The notes beneath the pieces are model-generated. The model was not told the DNA's origin. It worked only from the letters and a program-made list of their open reading frames with translations, and searched no databases. A stretch of 14,049 nucleotides of DNA from Methanosarcinales archaeon (GTDB lineage: Archaea > Halobacteriota > Methanosarcinia > Methanosarcinales > Methanogasteraceae): NCBI GenBank assembly GCA_030606635.1, contig JAUWGA010000022.1:1-14049 (forward strand). The letters are read 5' to 3'. Each line of letters opens with the position of its first letter. Position 1 is the first letter of the stretch. This document shows positions 1 to 7,778 of the stretch, in pieces. A program made the position numbers and the translations under genes.

Positions 1-414
1 CCGTTTCTCCAGACGCTTTTCAAGGACTTCAAGATAGTTTCCGTATGCATGGGCTTGCAGGACGAGGAGACCACACGCGATGTGAGCGACGAACTGATGG
101 ATGCGATCTCAGAGACAGACAAGAAGGTTGTTGTGATCGCATCATCCGATTTCACGCATTATAAGCCGGCAGCGGTTGCGTATGACATCGATCATTACGT
201 GCTTGACCCGCTGCTTGAATTAAACGTCACCGAGTTTTACTCACGGATCCGTGAGCGGGACGCTTCGGTATGCGGGCACGGTCCGATCGCTGTGATGATG
301 CGGGTATGCAGGGGACTTGGCGCGAATTCTGCGAGACTGCTCAATTACGCAAACAGCGGGGATGTGCAGCCGATGGCAGAAGTGGTCGGGTATGCCGGGG
401 TTGTGGTGAGGTAG
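1..414 (+). CDS. MEMO-family protein (AmmeMemoRadiSam system protein B), 5' truncated by window edge
   Basis: This is the C-terminal part of a MEMO-family protein. The reading frame is open from base 1 and the residues before the first ATG (PFLQTLFKDFKIVSVCMGLQ) match the family, so the ATG at 49 is internal and the true start lies left of the window. About 137 residues are visible. Recognisable family blocks are VVVIASSDFTHY, CGHGPIAVMM, a glycine/asparagine stretch ending NSGDV, and a C-terminal VVGYAGVVV. MEMO proteins resemble class III extradiol dioxygenases. Archaeal members occur with an AMMECR1 protein and a radical SAM protein, and their chemistry is unsettled. The cysteine in CGHGPIA lies in a block that contributes to the metal-like pocket in the family. 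The next gene begins 57 nt downstream on the same strand, so co-transcription is possible. Family identification is confident; the biochemical function is not known. Confidence 0.88.
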   Translation, partial: PFLQTLFKDFKIVSVCMGLQDEETTRDVSDELMDAISETDKKVVVIASSDFTHYKPAAVAYDIDHYVLDPLLELNVTEFYSRIRERDASVCGHGPIAVMMRVCRGLGANSARLLNYANSGDVQPMAEVVGYAGVVVR

Positions 415-471
415 TGCATTCGTGACCCTGATTCGGGCATCCGAGCAACTTGACAACCGAGGCGAAGTAAA

Positions 472-1140
472 ATGAAACTTGCAGCACTCATCTCCGGAGG
501 AAAGGATTCGTGTTATGCGCTTTATGAAGCGCTGACGGCTGGGCATACGGTAACGCACCTTGTTGCGATAAAGCCGCAGAATCTCGATTCGTACATGTAT
601 CACTCGATAAACATCGACATCGTAAAATTGATATCGCAGGTGTGCGGAATCCCCCTCGTCTTGAAGGAATCACAAGGCAGGAAGGAAGAGGAACTCGAGG
701 ATCTTTCAGACGCTCTGCAGAGCCTCGATATCGACGGGATCATCGTGGGCGCAATCGAATCGGTGTATCAGGAATCCCGCGTCCGGAAGGTCTGCGAAAC
801 GCTTCGTATTGTGATGTATGCGCCGCTCTGGCACAGGAATGCAGGTGAATTGCTCCGCGAGATGGCTGCGGTGATGGACATCAGGATCGTTCAGGTTGCA
901 GCAGGCGGAATGGGTGAAGAGTGGCTCGGGATGCGGATCGATGAGGGCGCGATACGTGATCTGCAGGAACTTAACAGGAGGTACCACATACATCTCTGCG
1001 GGGAAGGCGGCGAATACGAAACGCTTGTTCTGGATGCTCCGTACTTCAAAGAGCGGATCGAACTTACGAAGACCGAGAGAGTCTGGTACGGGGACCGGGG
1101 TGTTCTCAAGGTGCTGGACGCGAGGGTTGTGGGGAAGTGA
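472..1140 (+). CDS. dph6: Diphthine-ammonia ligase-type ATP pyrophosphatase (Dph6/MJ0570 family)
   Basis: A 222-residue protein of the adenine-nucleotide alpha-hydrolase type. The PP-loop SGGKDS is at residues 8-13, at the end of the first beta strand, and is the AMP-forming ATP site of N-type ATP pyrophosphatases. The middle block GIIVGAIESVYQESRVRKVC (about 89-108), the APLWHRN segment (117-123) and the C-terminal GGEYETLVLD (179-188) are hallmarks of the archaeal Dph6 group. In eukaryotes and archaea this family catalyses the last step of diphthamide synthesis on elongation factor 2, amidating diphthine with ammonium at the cost of ATP to AMP. The length matches archaeal members, which lack the extra C-terminal domains of the yeast enzyme. 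An SD-like GAGG lies about 11 nt before the ATG. The substrate is inferred from family membership. Confidence 0.88.
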   Translation: MKLAALISGGKDSCYALYEALTAGHTVTHLVAIKPQNLDSYMYHSINIDIVKLISQVCGIPLVLKESQGRKEEELEDLSDALQSLDIDGIIVGAIESVYQESRVRKVCETLRIVMYAPLWHRNAGELLREMAAVMDIRIVQVAAGGMGEEWLGMRIDEGAIRDLQELNRRYHIHLCGEGGEYETLVLDAPYFKERIELTKTERVWYGDRGVLKVLDARVVGK

Positions 1141-1165
1141 GCAAAGTCTTGTACTTACTCAATAT

Positions 1166-1208
1166 CGCACCGAAAAATCCAACACTGGGGCGTCCGTGAT
1201 CCGGTGCG
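1166..1208 (+). other. Inverted repeat between dph6 and the dehydrogenase gene
   Basis: CGCACCG at 1166-1172 is the exact reverse complement of CGGTGCG at 1202-1208, with a 29-nt loop. It lies between two plus-strand genes and could form a stem in a read-through transcript or serve as a protein-binding site. No T-tract follows, so it is not a convincing terminator, and a 7-bp match may be chance. Confidence 0.3.
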
Positions 1209-1259
1209 GTTCCCCTCACAAACGATATCTATTTGAAAGGACAGGACAATCCAGAAACC

Positions 1260-2228
1260 ATGCGCCAGATGAAAATTGCAGTAGTTGAGGGCGATGGAAT
1301 CGGAAAAGAGGTGATTCCAGCCGCTCTTGAAGTGCTGGATGCTCTCACCCTCGATATCGAGAAAGTTCCGGTCGAGATCGGGTACGGCAGGTGGAAGCGC
1401 ACCGGCAAAGCGATGACAGAGGACGATTTTGACATCTTCAGATCCTGCGACTGCATACTATTCGGTGCGATCACGACACCACAGGATCCGGAATATCGGA
1501 GCGTTCTCGTCCGGATCAGGAAAGAATTCGATCTGTACGCCAATATACGACCGATCAAAGGTGTAATGGACTCCCGGGGCATCGATTTCACAATCGTCCG
1601 TGAGAACACCGAGGGCATGTATTCGGGAATCGAAGAGGTTCTGCCTGATGCCGTGCATTCGACAAGGGTCATCACACGAAGCGGAAGCGAACGCATCGCA
1701 GAGTACGCGTGTTCGCTTGCCGCCGAAAAACGCTTAACAATCGTGCACAAAGCAAATATACTGAAATCGTGCTGGCTTTTTCGGGAGGTTTGCATCGATG
1801 TCGCAGACCGGCACAAAGTCCGGTGGGAGGAGATGCTTGTCGATGCTACTGCGCACCGACTGGTACTGAATCCGGAGCGGTTCGAGGTGATCGTCACGAC
1901 CAATCTCTTCGGGGATATCTTAAGTGACATGTCCGCAGCGCTCATCGGCGGGCTTGGCGTCTGCGCAAGCGCAAATATAGGAGCTGATTACGCGCTCTTT
2001 GAGCCGGTGCACGGCAGCGCTCCTGACATCGCTGGCAAGGGACTTGCGAATCCGATTGCTGCGATCCTGAGTCTTGCGATGATGCTTAAGTGGTACGGCA
2101 GGATCAAGGAATCTGATGCGGTGACGGGCGCAGTATCTGATGCGGTATCCCGCGGCATCACAACCCCTGACATCGGCGGGCGGTGCTCGACAACAGAGGT
2201 TTCAGGCGCGATCTCGCGTGCCGTTTAG
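1260..2228 (+). CDS. leuB: Isopropylmalate / homoisocitrate dehydrogenase family enzyme (archaeal LeuB/AksF)
   Basis: A beta-decarboxylating dehydrogenase of the isocitrate/isopropylmalate family, 322 residues from the ATG at 1260. Visible blocks are the N-terminal VVEGDGIGKEVIP (8-20), the substrate-arginine segment RIRKEFDLYANIRP (85-98), RENTEG (114-119) followed by Y121, HKAN with Lys164, NLFGDILSD (215-223) with the metal-binding aspartates, and the NAD-binding HGSAPDIAGKGLANP (251-265). Archaea have two close paralogues: LeuB (leucine synthesis) and AksF (homoisocitrate steps leading to the 7-mercaptoheptanoyl part of coenzyme B, the MCR co-substrate). Sequence alone does not separate them here, so the symbol is provisional. 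The frame also has an upstream TTG at 1233, rejected because family homology starts at the ATG region; ATG 1269 is also possible. It converges on the ABC ATPase gene, with 135 nt between their stop codons. Confidence 0.85.
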   Translation: MRQMKIAVVEGDGIGKEVIPAALEVLDALTLDIEKVPVEIGYGRWKRTGKAMTEDDFDIFRSCDCILFGAITTPQDPEYRSVLVRIRKEFDLYANIRPIKGVMDSRGIDFTIVRENTEGMYSGIEEVLPDAVHSTRVITRSGSERIAEYACSLAAEKRLTIVHKANILKSCWLFREVCIDVADRHKVRWEEMLVDATAHRLVLNPERFEVIVTTNLFGDILSDMSAALIGGLGVCASANIGADYALFEPVHGSAPDIAGKGLANPIAAILSLAMMLKWYGRIKESDAVTGAVSDAVSRGITTPDIGGRCSTTEVSGAISRAV

Positions 2229-2363
2229 AAGGAACTGGCAGGGGAATTGTGAAGTTATCCTGATGTGTGAGGAAAGGACTTGAGGATATCGATCGCATGA
2301 ACTATACGGAAAGGATGCGGCCTCTCTCGGGAAAGCGTGTGAAATTCCGATCCGGAGCACCAC

Positions 2364-3062
2364 TCACCCCTCCCGATCCATAACCGCGCCATCAGCGAGC
2401 CAGATCACCCTATCCACAAGATCCGCGTCCTCAAGCTCATGCGTCACCATCAGGATCGTCTGCCCCGTATCCCGGTTTAACTCCCTGAACAGCTCAAGAA
2501 TCTGCTTCGACGAGGCGCTATCCAGATTCGCAGTCGGCTCGTCGGCAAATAGAATCTTTGGCTTGTTGATTAGCGCTCTTGCAATCGCAACCCGCTGCTG
2601 CTCGCCGCCTGACATCTCTCGCGGGCGGTGGTCTGCTCTCTCCGTAAGCCCGACCTTCTCGAGCGCATCCATCCCTTTCCTGATACACTCGCCCTGCGAC
2701 AATCCGAGCGCCATCGCTGGCAGGTACACGTTCTCAAGCGCGGTCATTTCAGGCAGGATTGCATACTCCTGAAATACATAACCGAACTTTTCGAGCCTGA
2801 ATCTCGTACTCTCTGAATCCGAGAGCCCCGAGATCTCGACCCCATCGATCGTGATCTCGCCTTCGGTCGGCGTGTCAAGAAGTCCTAACTGGTGCAGGAG
2901 CGTGGACTTCCCGCTCCCGCTCTTTCCCATGATCGCTGCAAACTCCCCTCTCCGGATATCGAGCGTCACATTTTTCAGTGCTTGCACCTGTACCTTGCCC
3001 ATCGTATACGTTCGTGAGAGATCCCTTGTCGCAATTATCGTGTCCTGCCCAGCTCGTTCCAT
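2364..3062 (-). CDS. ABC transporter ATP-binding protein, LolD/MacB type
   Basis: A 232-residue ABC ATPase with all core motifs: Walker A GKSGSGKST (46-54), Q-loop Gln98, signature MSGGEQQR (150-157), Walker B ILFADEP with the D-loop NLD (170-181) and switch histidine His208 in MVTHE. The N-terminal layout (LSRTYTMG, then VQALKNVTL) is typical of the LolD/MacB/FtsE-like group that partners FtsX-type permeases. It begins only 3 nt after the stop of the upstream permease gene, with a G-rich SD-like stretch before the ATG, so the two are surely translated from one mRNA and assemble at the membrane. Such systems power lipoprotein release, peptide or drug export, or envelope signalling by mechanotransmission. 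The substrate cannot be read from the sequence. No terminator is evident in the downstream intergenic stretch. Confidence 0.93.
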   Translation of the reverse strand: MERAGQDTIIATRDLSRTYTMGKVQVQALKNVTLDIRRGEFAAIMGKSGSGKSTLLHQLGLLDTPTEGEITIDGVEISGLSDSESTRFRLEKFGYVFQEYAILPEMTALENVYLPAMALGLSQGECIRKGMDALEKVGLTERADHRPREMSGGEQQRVAIARALINKPKILFADEPTANLDSASSKQILELFRELNRDTGQTILMVTHELEDADLVDRVIWLADGAVMDREG

Positions 3063-3065
3063 CGT

Positions 3066-4292
3066 TTAGTCCCCCCAGATCGCATCAAGGATAGTTTCAC
3101 GCACAGCCCGCCACGACGGGAGGAAACCTGCGATTGCAGCAGATATGATCAACCCCGCACTTCGCGTGATGACAGCTTTTTGCTCGATTAAAAGTGTCAC
3201 ATCCCCCATGGGAAATACCATCGGGTGCTTGATGAAATAGGGTACCAGTATGGCAAACATGATCACCAGTCCGGCAATGCAACCGCATACCGCAAAAAAT
3301 GCAGCCTGGAATATATAAGACCGGATGATTATCGATTCCTTGATCCCGATCGCCCGCAGGATCCCCATCTGCCTTCGTTTACTCACGGTACTGACGTAGA
3401 TCACGATGAAGATGGTGACGCCTGCAACAAAGAAGCCAATAGCTCCGGTAAGTGCATTTAGCGCATCGAAACTCTGTGTAAGGGTGGCGACAATCCCTGC
3501 GTACACCGTCCATGGTTTGATATCTTCATGGACGCCCAGCTCAACGAACTGTGTTAGAAATCTATCCTCTTCGCCCTTCGTATCGGTCTTTACAAGAATC
3601 TGGGACGCCATATCCTGGATTCCGAGCACTGATTCCATCTCCTTCTCGGTTACGTATGCCAGCTGATTCGCCTGGATGAAGTTCGTATCAAATATCCCTT
3701 TCAACCGATACTCACGTCTGACTCCGTTTGTGAAGGTTACCTTCAAGGTATCGCCGACTACAACGCCGCCGAGCGATGTATGTTCGAGGCTCCCACCATG
3801 CCCACCTGCGATCTCTGTTCCGATGATGATCTCTCTGGTATCGTATTTGCCCAGATACTCGCCCTCGATCATCATATCAGGAATTAGAGAGACCGTTCGC
3901 TCATCTGCAGGATCGACTGCGCGAATACTCCATGCGCCGCTTTGCTCTTCGTAGGCGATGGTTGCACCTGTGACGTACTGCGCAGAGGTGCCTATAACCC
4001 CCGGTACATTGATGATCTTCTTCACAACCGAGTCAGGGTTCTTGATATATATCTCCTCATCCGCAGGTTCGATCACGATGTTGCTGTAAAGGGTATCAAT
4101 CACCTGTTTCTCGGTAGCGTCGCCCATCCCGTCAAAGACCGATGTCGTGAACATAAGGTTCACGAAGGCGAGTGCCATTATGAGGATGGTGAGGAGTGTT
4201 GTTCCCCTGTTGCCCTTTGCGATGAATTTGTAGGCGAGAAAGGCTGAAACCTTGAGTTCTGTTGTTGTGGAGGTCATTTTAATCGATCCCAT
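3066..4292 (-). CDS. ABC transporter permease, FtsX/MacB family
   Basis: A membrane protein of up to 408 residues with MacB/FtsX architecture. It has an N-terminal transmembrane helix (about 30-52), a large extracytoplasmic core (about 55-275), and three C-terminal helices (about 280-301, 327-350, 376-392). The motif KRRQMGILRAIG (305-316) just after the second helix is the conserved cytoplasmic coupling segment of this family that contacts the ATPase. The start is uncertain: ATG at 4292 gives the longest protein, but ATG at 4277 (MTSTTTELK) is equally reasonable, and neither has a strong SD. It sits between a membrane-anchored Ig-repeat protein gene (99 nt upstream) and its ATPase gene (3 nt downstream). 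That order fits the common archaeal arrangement of a COG1361 protein with a MacB-like ABC pair. The transported or signalled molecule is unknown. Confidence 0.9.
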   Translation of the reverse strand: MGSIKMTSTTTELKVSAFLAYKFIAKGNRGTTLLTILIMALAFVNLMFTTSVFDGMGDATEKQVIDTLYSNIVIEPADEEIYIKNPDSVVKKIINVPGVIGTSAQYVTGATIAYEEQSGAWSIRAVDPADERTVSLIPDMMIEGEYLGKYDTREIIIGTEIAGGHGGSLEHTSLGGVVVGDTLKVTFTNGVRREYRLKGIFDTNFIQANQLAYVTEKEMESVLGIQDMASQILVKTDTKGEEDRFLTQFVELGVHEDIKPWTVYAGIVATLTQSFDALNALTGAIGFFVAGVTIFIVIYVSTVSKRRQMGILRAIGIKESIIIRSYIFQAAFFAVCGCIAGLVIMFAILVPYFIKHPMVFPMGDVTLLIEQKAVITRSAGLIISAAIAGFLPSWRAVRETILDAIWGD

Positions 4293-4299
4293 CTGTTTT

Positions 4300-4388
4300 G
4301 ATTGGGGTTATTCGTGTCATTCGTGATTTTTTAGTGCCTAATTGTAGATCACAAATGACACGTTTAGACGAATCGCACGAATCCAATC
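4300..4388. repeat. Large imperfect inverted repeat in the COG1361-permease spacer
   Basis: The 15-nt arms at 4313-4327 (CGTGTCATTCGTGAT) and 4348-4362 are reverse complements with one mismatch, around a 20-nt loop. An outer 6-bp pair (GATTGG at 4300-4305, CCAATC at 4383-4388) closes the element loosely. The left arm also carries two direct copies of ATTCGTG. It fills almost the whole 99-nt spacer within a same-strand gene cluster. It may be a REP-like dispersed element, a processing or attenuation hairpin between the two cistrons, or a decayed mobile fragment. No T-tract follows on the minus strand, so it is not a classical terminator. Confidence 0.7.
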
Positions 4389-4391
4389 CAC

Positions 4392-5624
4392 TCATTTCTT
4401 CCTGCGAAGATAGAATACGCCGACAACGACGAACGCACTCACTGCGAGAGCCGGTATCAGCAGATCACCATTTCCGCCGTCGCCTACATACAGCACCAGA
4501 TCAACGATCGTCTTGTGATCCCCGAGATCGTCTTCGTACGAGATCACGGCTTGATACGGGATATCTCCGCTCTCTGTTGCGCGGAAGTTGAAGATGCATG
4601 GCGCATCATCGTCTGCCTCGATCTTGCCGAGGAACGCGGTCCGGGTGCCATCGAACGGGATATCGATCGTTACTTTCACAGACTCTGCATCGCCGTGTCC
4701 GGAATTTTCGATCTGGAGCATGAGGGTCATTACATCACCGGTTGCGGGGTTTTCCGGGTTTGTCCTCACGCTTGCGATGCATAGATCGGCGTCCCCCACC
4801 ACATTGATCCCGATAGAACTCTGCGAGGTTATGTTTCCGCCGCTTTCGTCGTCATAACGCATAACTATTGGTATCGTGTGCGTACTGATCTCTGCTGAGT
4901 CACTCACCATGATCCGGTAGCTCAGCCGCTCGGATGCACCGGCAACGAGTTTCCTGATGATCGCCGTGTCTGCCCCGACCGGGACGGACGAGAGGTTATC
5001 AAGCGCAACAGTCACCTGCGCCATGCTTGCGGTTCCGGTCCCCTCATTTGAAACACGGAAACTGAGATCAAACGTGTCTTCCGGCTTTATGGTCTCAGGT
5101 TCAATCGTGATGTCCGAGATCATGAGTTTTGGTTCGCCACGTACCACAACCGGGACGGTCAGGTTCTGCTCGCGGTGCGCTCCGTCATCAGTCCATGTCG
5201 CGCCGAGTTCGACCTCGTAGTTGCCTGAAACTGCAGCAGGATCGATGTGTAGCAGGTACGTCTCGACGCGAGCGCCGTATCCGATGATCTTCTCGAATCG
5301 CATAATTCGATCGTTCTCGTTCTTGAGGATGATCGGCGAATCGGGCATGATTGTGAGCACAATGCCTCTTGCCGCACCTCCGCCGCGGTTGTCAAGCGTA
5401 ACAGATAGCACGAGATCTCGCCCCGGTCCAACCGGCTGGGGCGTGAGTTCGTTTACGGTGATTTTAATATCTGTGTTGCCACTGCCCGGGGCAGCGCAGC
5501 ATGTCGGTGCGGTTGCAATAGCTGTGATTGCTATGAGTGCGATCATTCCGAGCAGGATGATCGGCCTGATTGTTGTTCTGGCATGCAATTGTAACACCAG
5601 AGTAATATTGGCAGGACGCGGCAA
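4392..5624 (-). CDS. Membrane-anchored surface protein with Ig-like (CARDB/COG1361) repeats
   Basis: A 410-residue exported protein. A basic segment (ARTTIR) and a hydrophobic core (about 21-40) ending near AAPG form a signal peptide. Three Ig-like repeats follow at about 52-162, 166-276 and 279-381. Each opens with an I-x-V/I strand and carries the N-x-G-x-G-x-A motif (DNRGGGAA, SNEGTGTA, ENSGHGDA) typical of COG1361/CARDB domains. A C-terminal helix (about 387-405) followed by RRKK anchors it, leaving the repeats outside the cell. N-x-S/T sites in the ectodomain (for example NLT 154, NLS 210, NIT 264) allow N-glycosylation. The start is TTG, chosen because a strong SD (GGAGGG, 5633-5638) lies 8 nt upstream and the frame then reads directly into the signal peptide. 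It heads the cluster with the FtsX-type permease and ATPase and is probably the external partner of that ABC system. Confidence 0.85.
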   Translation of the reverse strand: MPRPANITLVLQLHARTTIRPIILLGMIALIAITAIATAPTCCAAPGSGNTDIKITVNELTPQPVGPGRDLVLSVTLDNRGGGAARGIVLTIMPDSPIILKNENDRIMRFEKIIGYGARVETYLLHIDPAAVSGNYEVELGATWTDDGAHREQNLTVPVVVRGEPKLMISDITIEPETIKPEDTFDLSFRVSNEGTGTASMAQVTVALDNLSSVPVGADTAIIRKLVAGASERLSYRIMVSDSAEISTHTIPIVMRYDDESGGNITSQSSIGINVVGDADLCIASVRTNPENPATGDVMTLMLQIENSGHGDAESVKVTIDIPFDGTRTAFLGKIEADDDAPCIFNFRATESGDIPYQAVISYEDDLGDHKTIVDLVLYVGDGGNGDLLIPALAVSAFVVVGVFYLRRKK

Positions 5625-5632
5625 TTAAATGT

Positions 5633-5638
5633 CCCTCC
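5633..5638 (-). promoter_or_regulatory. Shine-Dalgarno site supporting a TTG start
   Basis: GGAGGG on the minus strand, 8 nt before the TTG at 5624. It is the main reason to accept a TTG start for the Ig-repeat protein. Confidence 0.7.
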
Positions 5639-5727
5639 GCCAGATACGGATCGATGCGACGGGAGTATGATCGATGCTACCTGAGGGAACTCATGATAAA
5701 TAAGTTGCCAGCAGAAGGTACCGCGCT

Positions 5728-5738
5728 CATATAATATG
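5728..5738 (-). promoter_or_regulatory. Possible TATA box for the Ig-repeat/ABC cluster
   Basis: The minus strand reads CATATTATATGAG here, a plausible archaeal TATA element that would start transcription near 5705 and give a leader of about 80 nt. A second AT-rich candidate (TTATTTATCA) lies at about 5693-5702. Neither can be confirmed from sequence alone. Confidence 0.4.
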
Positions 5739-5767
5739 TTGATGCAAGATATTGTCGGCGCTACAGA

Positions 5768-7594
5768 TCACCGCAACTGCGCATGAAGCCGTATGATGTC
5801 AGACTTCGTCACTATACCAAGTATCTTTGACTGATCATCCGGATCGACCACCGGAAGTCTCCCGATATCGTTTAACACAAGTTTGCGCAGCGCATCCTCA
5901 AGCGACTCATCAGGATATGTCACGATAAGCGACGTGGCAGGCGCCATCACCTGCTCAACGAGCACCGCTTCGCGATCCTCCGCCGGTACGCGTTCGGCAT
6001 CCTTGAAGGTCACGACGCCGACAAGGCGGTTATCATCGAGTACAGGATACCCGATGTGCCCGTACTTGGTGATCAGGTTCAGCACGGTCTGGACACTGTT
6101 CGTTGGACTTGCAGACATGACGTCGGTTGCCATCGCATCACTCACGGATGCGTTCTCGAGAATGTCGATCGTCAGTTCCTCGCGGTGCGCTGGCGAATCC
6201 ACCCTTGCAGGAACCTGCTTTTCATAGATCGCCCAGTTGCTTGTCACAAGGTACGCAATGGTCGAGGCAAACATCAGCGGCGGCAGCAGATTGTAGTTTC
6301 CAGTGAGTTCGGATACCATCACGATCGCCGCGATCGGGACACGTGCCACTCCTGCCAGGAGCGCCGCCATACCGATAAGAACGAACGATGTTGACTGCAC
6401 ATCCCCGATGATTCCCGGAAAAAGGGCATGCGCCGCCATACCGAATGCACCGCCAAGTGTAGCGCCGATTGCAAGTGTTGGTGCGAAGACGCCACCGCTG
6501 CCGCCAGAACCAAGAGTGAATGAGGTGGCAAGGATCTTGGCTAAAACAAGCAGCAGCAGAACCGATACCGCCAGTTCTCCATCGATTGCGGATTGTATCG
6601 ATTCGTAACCACCTCCGAAAATATAGTAGCCGAATCCACAGCTCTGGTTTACGAACAAAACGAGCAACCCAAGCAAAAGTCCGCCGATCATCGGCTTAAA
6701 ATAGTTTTTTATCCCCCATTTTTTGAAGAAATTACGCATTCCATGAAATATCTTGATGTGGAAGATGCCCACAAGACCACAGAGGATGCCGAGTGTTGCA
6801 TCGAATACAAGTTCAATCGGGTGTGTGAATGTGTAATCAGGAGTTGTGAAGAGCGAGCCCCACCCAAAGACCGAACAGAAGACCGAATACGCGATGATGG
6901 ACGAGATGAATGCCGGAACAAGCGACTCGAATTCCGAATCCCTTTTATACAACACGCTGATTGCGAAGAGGGCACCTCCAAGTGGCGCACGGAAGATACT
7001 GCCGATCCCGCCTGCTGCGCCGCACAACAGCATCATTCTCCGTCCATTGTCGTCAAGTTTCAGTTTGTCTGCAATATACGACCCAAACCCAGCGCCGATC
7101 TGTGTGATCGGACCTTCCCTGCCCGCGCTCCCGCCGGTGCCGATAGTGATCACAGAGGCGATCGTCTTGACGATGGGGATTCTGCCTCTGATCCGCCCCT
7201 GTTGCTGATGGTACGAATCGATCACCGCATCAGTCCCCTCGCCCACCGCCTCCGGTGCATATCGATATGTGATGAGACCTGCAACAAGTCCGCCTATAAC
7301 AGGTATCGCCACAAGATACCAGGTGTGCAGATCTGCAAGCGAGCCTGGTGGAATGACCGATGGCACCGGCAGTAGCGGTGGTTCACATCCGGTGGGAGTG
7401 ATGTAATAGTTCCCGACACCTCCGAGTATATAGTGCGATACGACCGATAGCAGACTGTAGAAGATTACAGCACTCGCGCCGGCAGCCAGTCCGATTAAGA
7501 TGCTGTATGGAACCCAGTGCTCGATATACTCAAAATTTAACTTCCGCAGGTGATCTCTGGCAACTACCGATGATATCTTCCTGCTATTCTTCAC
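5768..7594 (-). CDS. ClC-family chloride channel/transporter with C-terminal CBS pair
   Basis: A 608-residue membrane protein with a ClC anion-transport domain (about 25-460) and two CBS domains (about 487-537 and 548-605). Signature motifs are GGSAGREGPITQIG (154-167), holding the gating glutamate Glu160, and GSGGSGGVFAP (362-372). The first ClC motif, GSGIP in the E. coli protein, reads GEGTD (118-122), so the central serine is not conserved. By hand alignment, the position of the inner proton glutamate (Glu203 of E. coli ClC) is Val214 and its neighbour is Ser213, which favours a channel-like or uncoupled mode. CBS pairs commonly bind adenine nucleotides and tune gating. The start is GTG, supported by GAGGA 6 nt upstream. 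It follows mcrA on the same strand but is separated by a strong terminator and has its own TATA box, so it is a separate unit. Confidence 0.93.
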   Translation of the reverse strand: MKNSRKISSVVARDHLRKLNFEYIEHWVPYSILIGLAAGASAVIFYSLLSVVSHYILGGVGNYYITPTGCEPPLLPVPSVIPPGSLADLHTWYLVAIPVIGGLVAGLITYRYAPEAVGEGTDAVIDSYHQQQGRIRGRIPIVKTIASVITIGTGGSAGREGPITQIGAGFGSYIADKLKLDDNGRRMMLLCGAAGGIGSIFRAPLGGALFAISVLYKRDSEFESLVPAFISSIIAYSVFCSVFGWGSLFTTPDYTFTHPIELVFDATLGILCGLVGIFHIKIFHGMRNFFKKWGIKNYFKPMIGGLLLGLLVLFVNQSCGFGYYIFGGGYESIQSAIDGELAVSVLLLLVLAKILATSFTLGSGGSGGVFAPTLAIGATLGGAFGMAAHALFPGIIGDVQSTSFVLIGMAALLAGVARVPIAAIVMVSELTGNYNLLPPLMFASTIAYLVTSNWAIYEKQVPARVDSPAHREELTIDILENASVSDAMATDVMSASPTNSVQTVLNLITKYGHIGYPVLDDNRLVGVVTFKDAERVPAEDREAVLVEQVMAPATSLIVTYPDESLEDALRKLVLNDIGRLPVVDPDDQSKILGIVTKSDIIRLHAQLR

Positions 7595-7626
7595 TGCGAT
7601 TCCTCAATTCAGATGTTGTGACTGTA

Positions 7627-7636
7627 AGATATTTAA
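7627..7636 (-). promoter_or_regulatory. TATA box of the ClC gene
   Basis: The minus strand reads CTTAAATATCTTA, a good archaeal TATA element. Transcription about 25 nt downstream would begin near 7606, giving a leader of only about 12 nt that includes the GAGGA ribosome site (7601-7605). Confidence 0.6.
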
Positions 7637-7740
7637 GGAGTGCTCTGGATTGAACGGCATGGTGCAGGAGAGGTGAGGCAAAAGGGGTGTAAGCATTATG
7701 TATACGCTACCCGTAGGCGATAGAGCTGACGCTCGGTACA

Positions 7741-7778
7741 AGAAAAAAAAGAAAAAAGGAAAGGCGACTAGGTCGCCT
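7741..7778 (-). terminator. Terminator of the mcr operon
   Basis: In the minus-strand transcript AGGCGAC pairs perfectly with GTCGCCT around a CTA loop (plus-strand 7762-7778). A 20-nt pyrimidine tract that is almost all T follows (7741-7760). The stem begins inside the mcrA TAG stop codon. Archaeal transcription typically ends at U-rich tracts, and the hairpin may also protect the 3' end of this highly expressed mRNA. Confidence 0.88.

Noticed and set aside
1229..1945. A 238-codon minus-strand frame opposite the dehydrogenase
   Set aside because: Serine- and arginine-rich shadow of a well-conserved enzyme; no family features.
2229..2363. Bidirectional terminator between the convergent dehydrogenase and ATPase genes
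   Set aside because: I found no clear hairpin with a T-tract in this 135-nt stretch on either strand.
6593..7375. A 260-codon plus-strand frame opposite the ClC gene
   Set aside because: The opposite frame encodes an intact ClC-CBS protein with all expected motifs; this translation is low in hydrophobic order and looks like a shadow.
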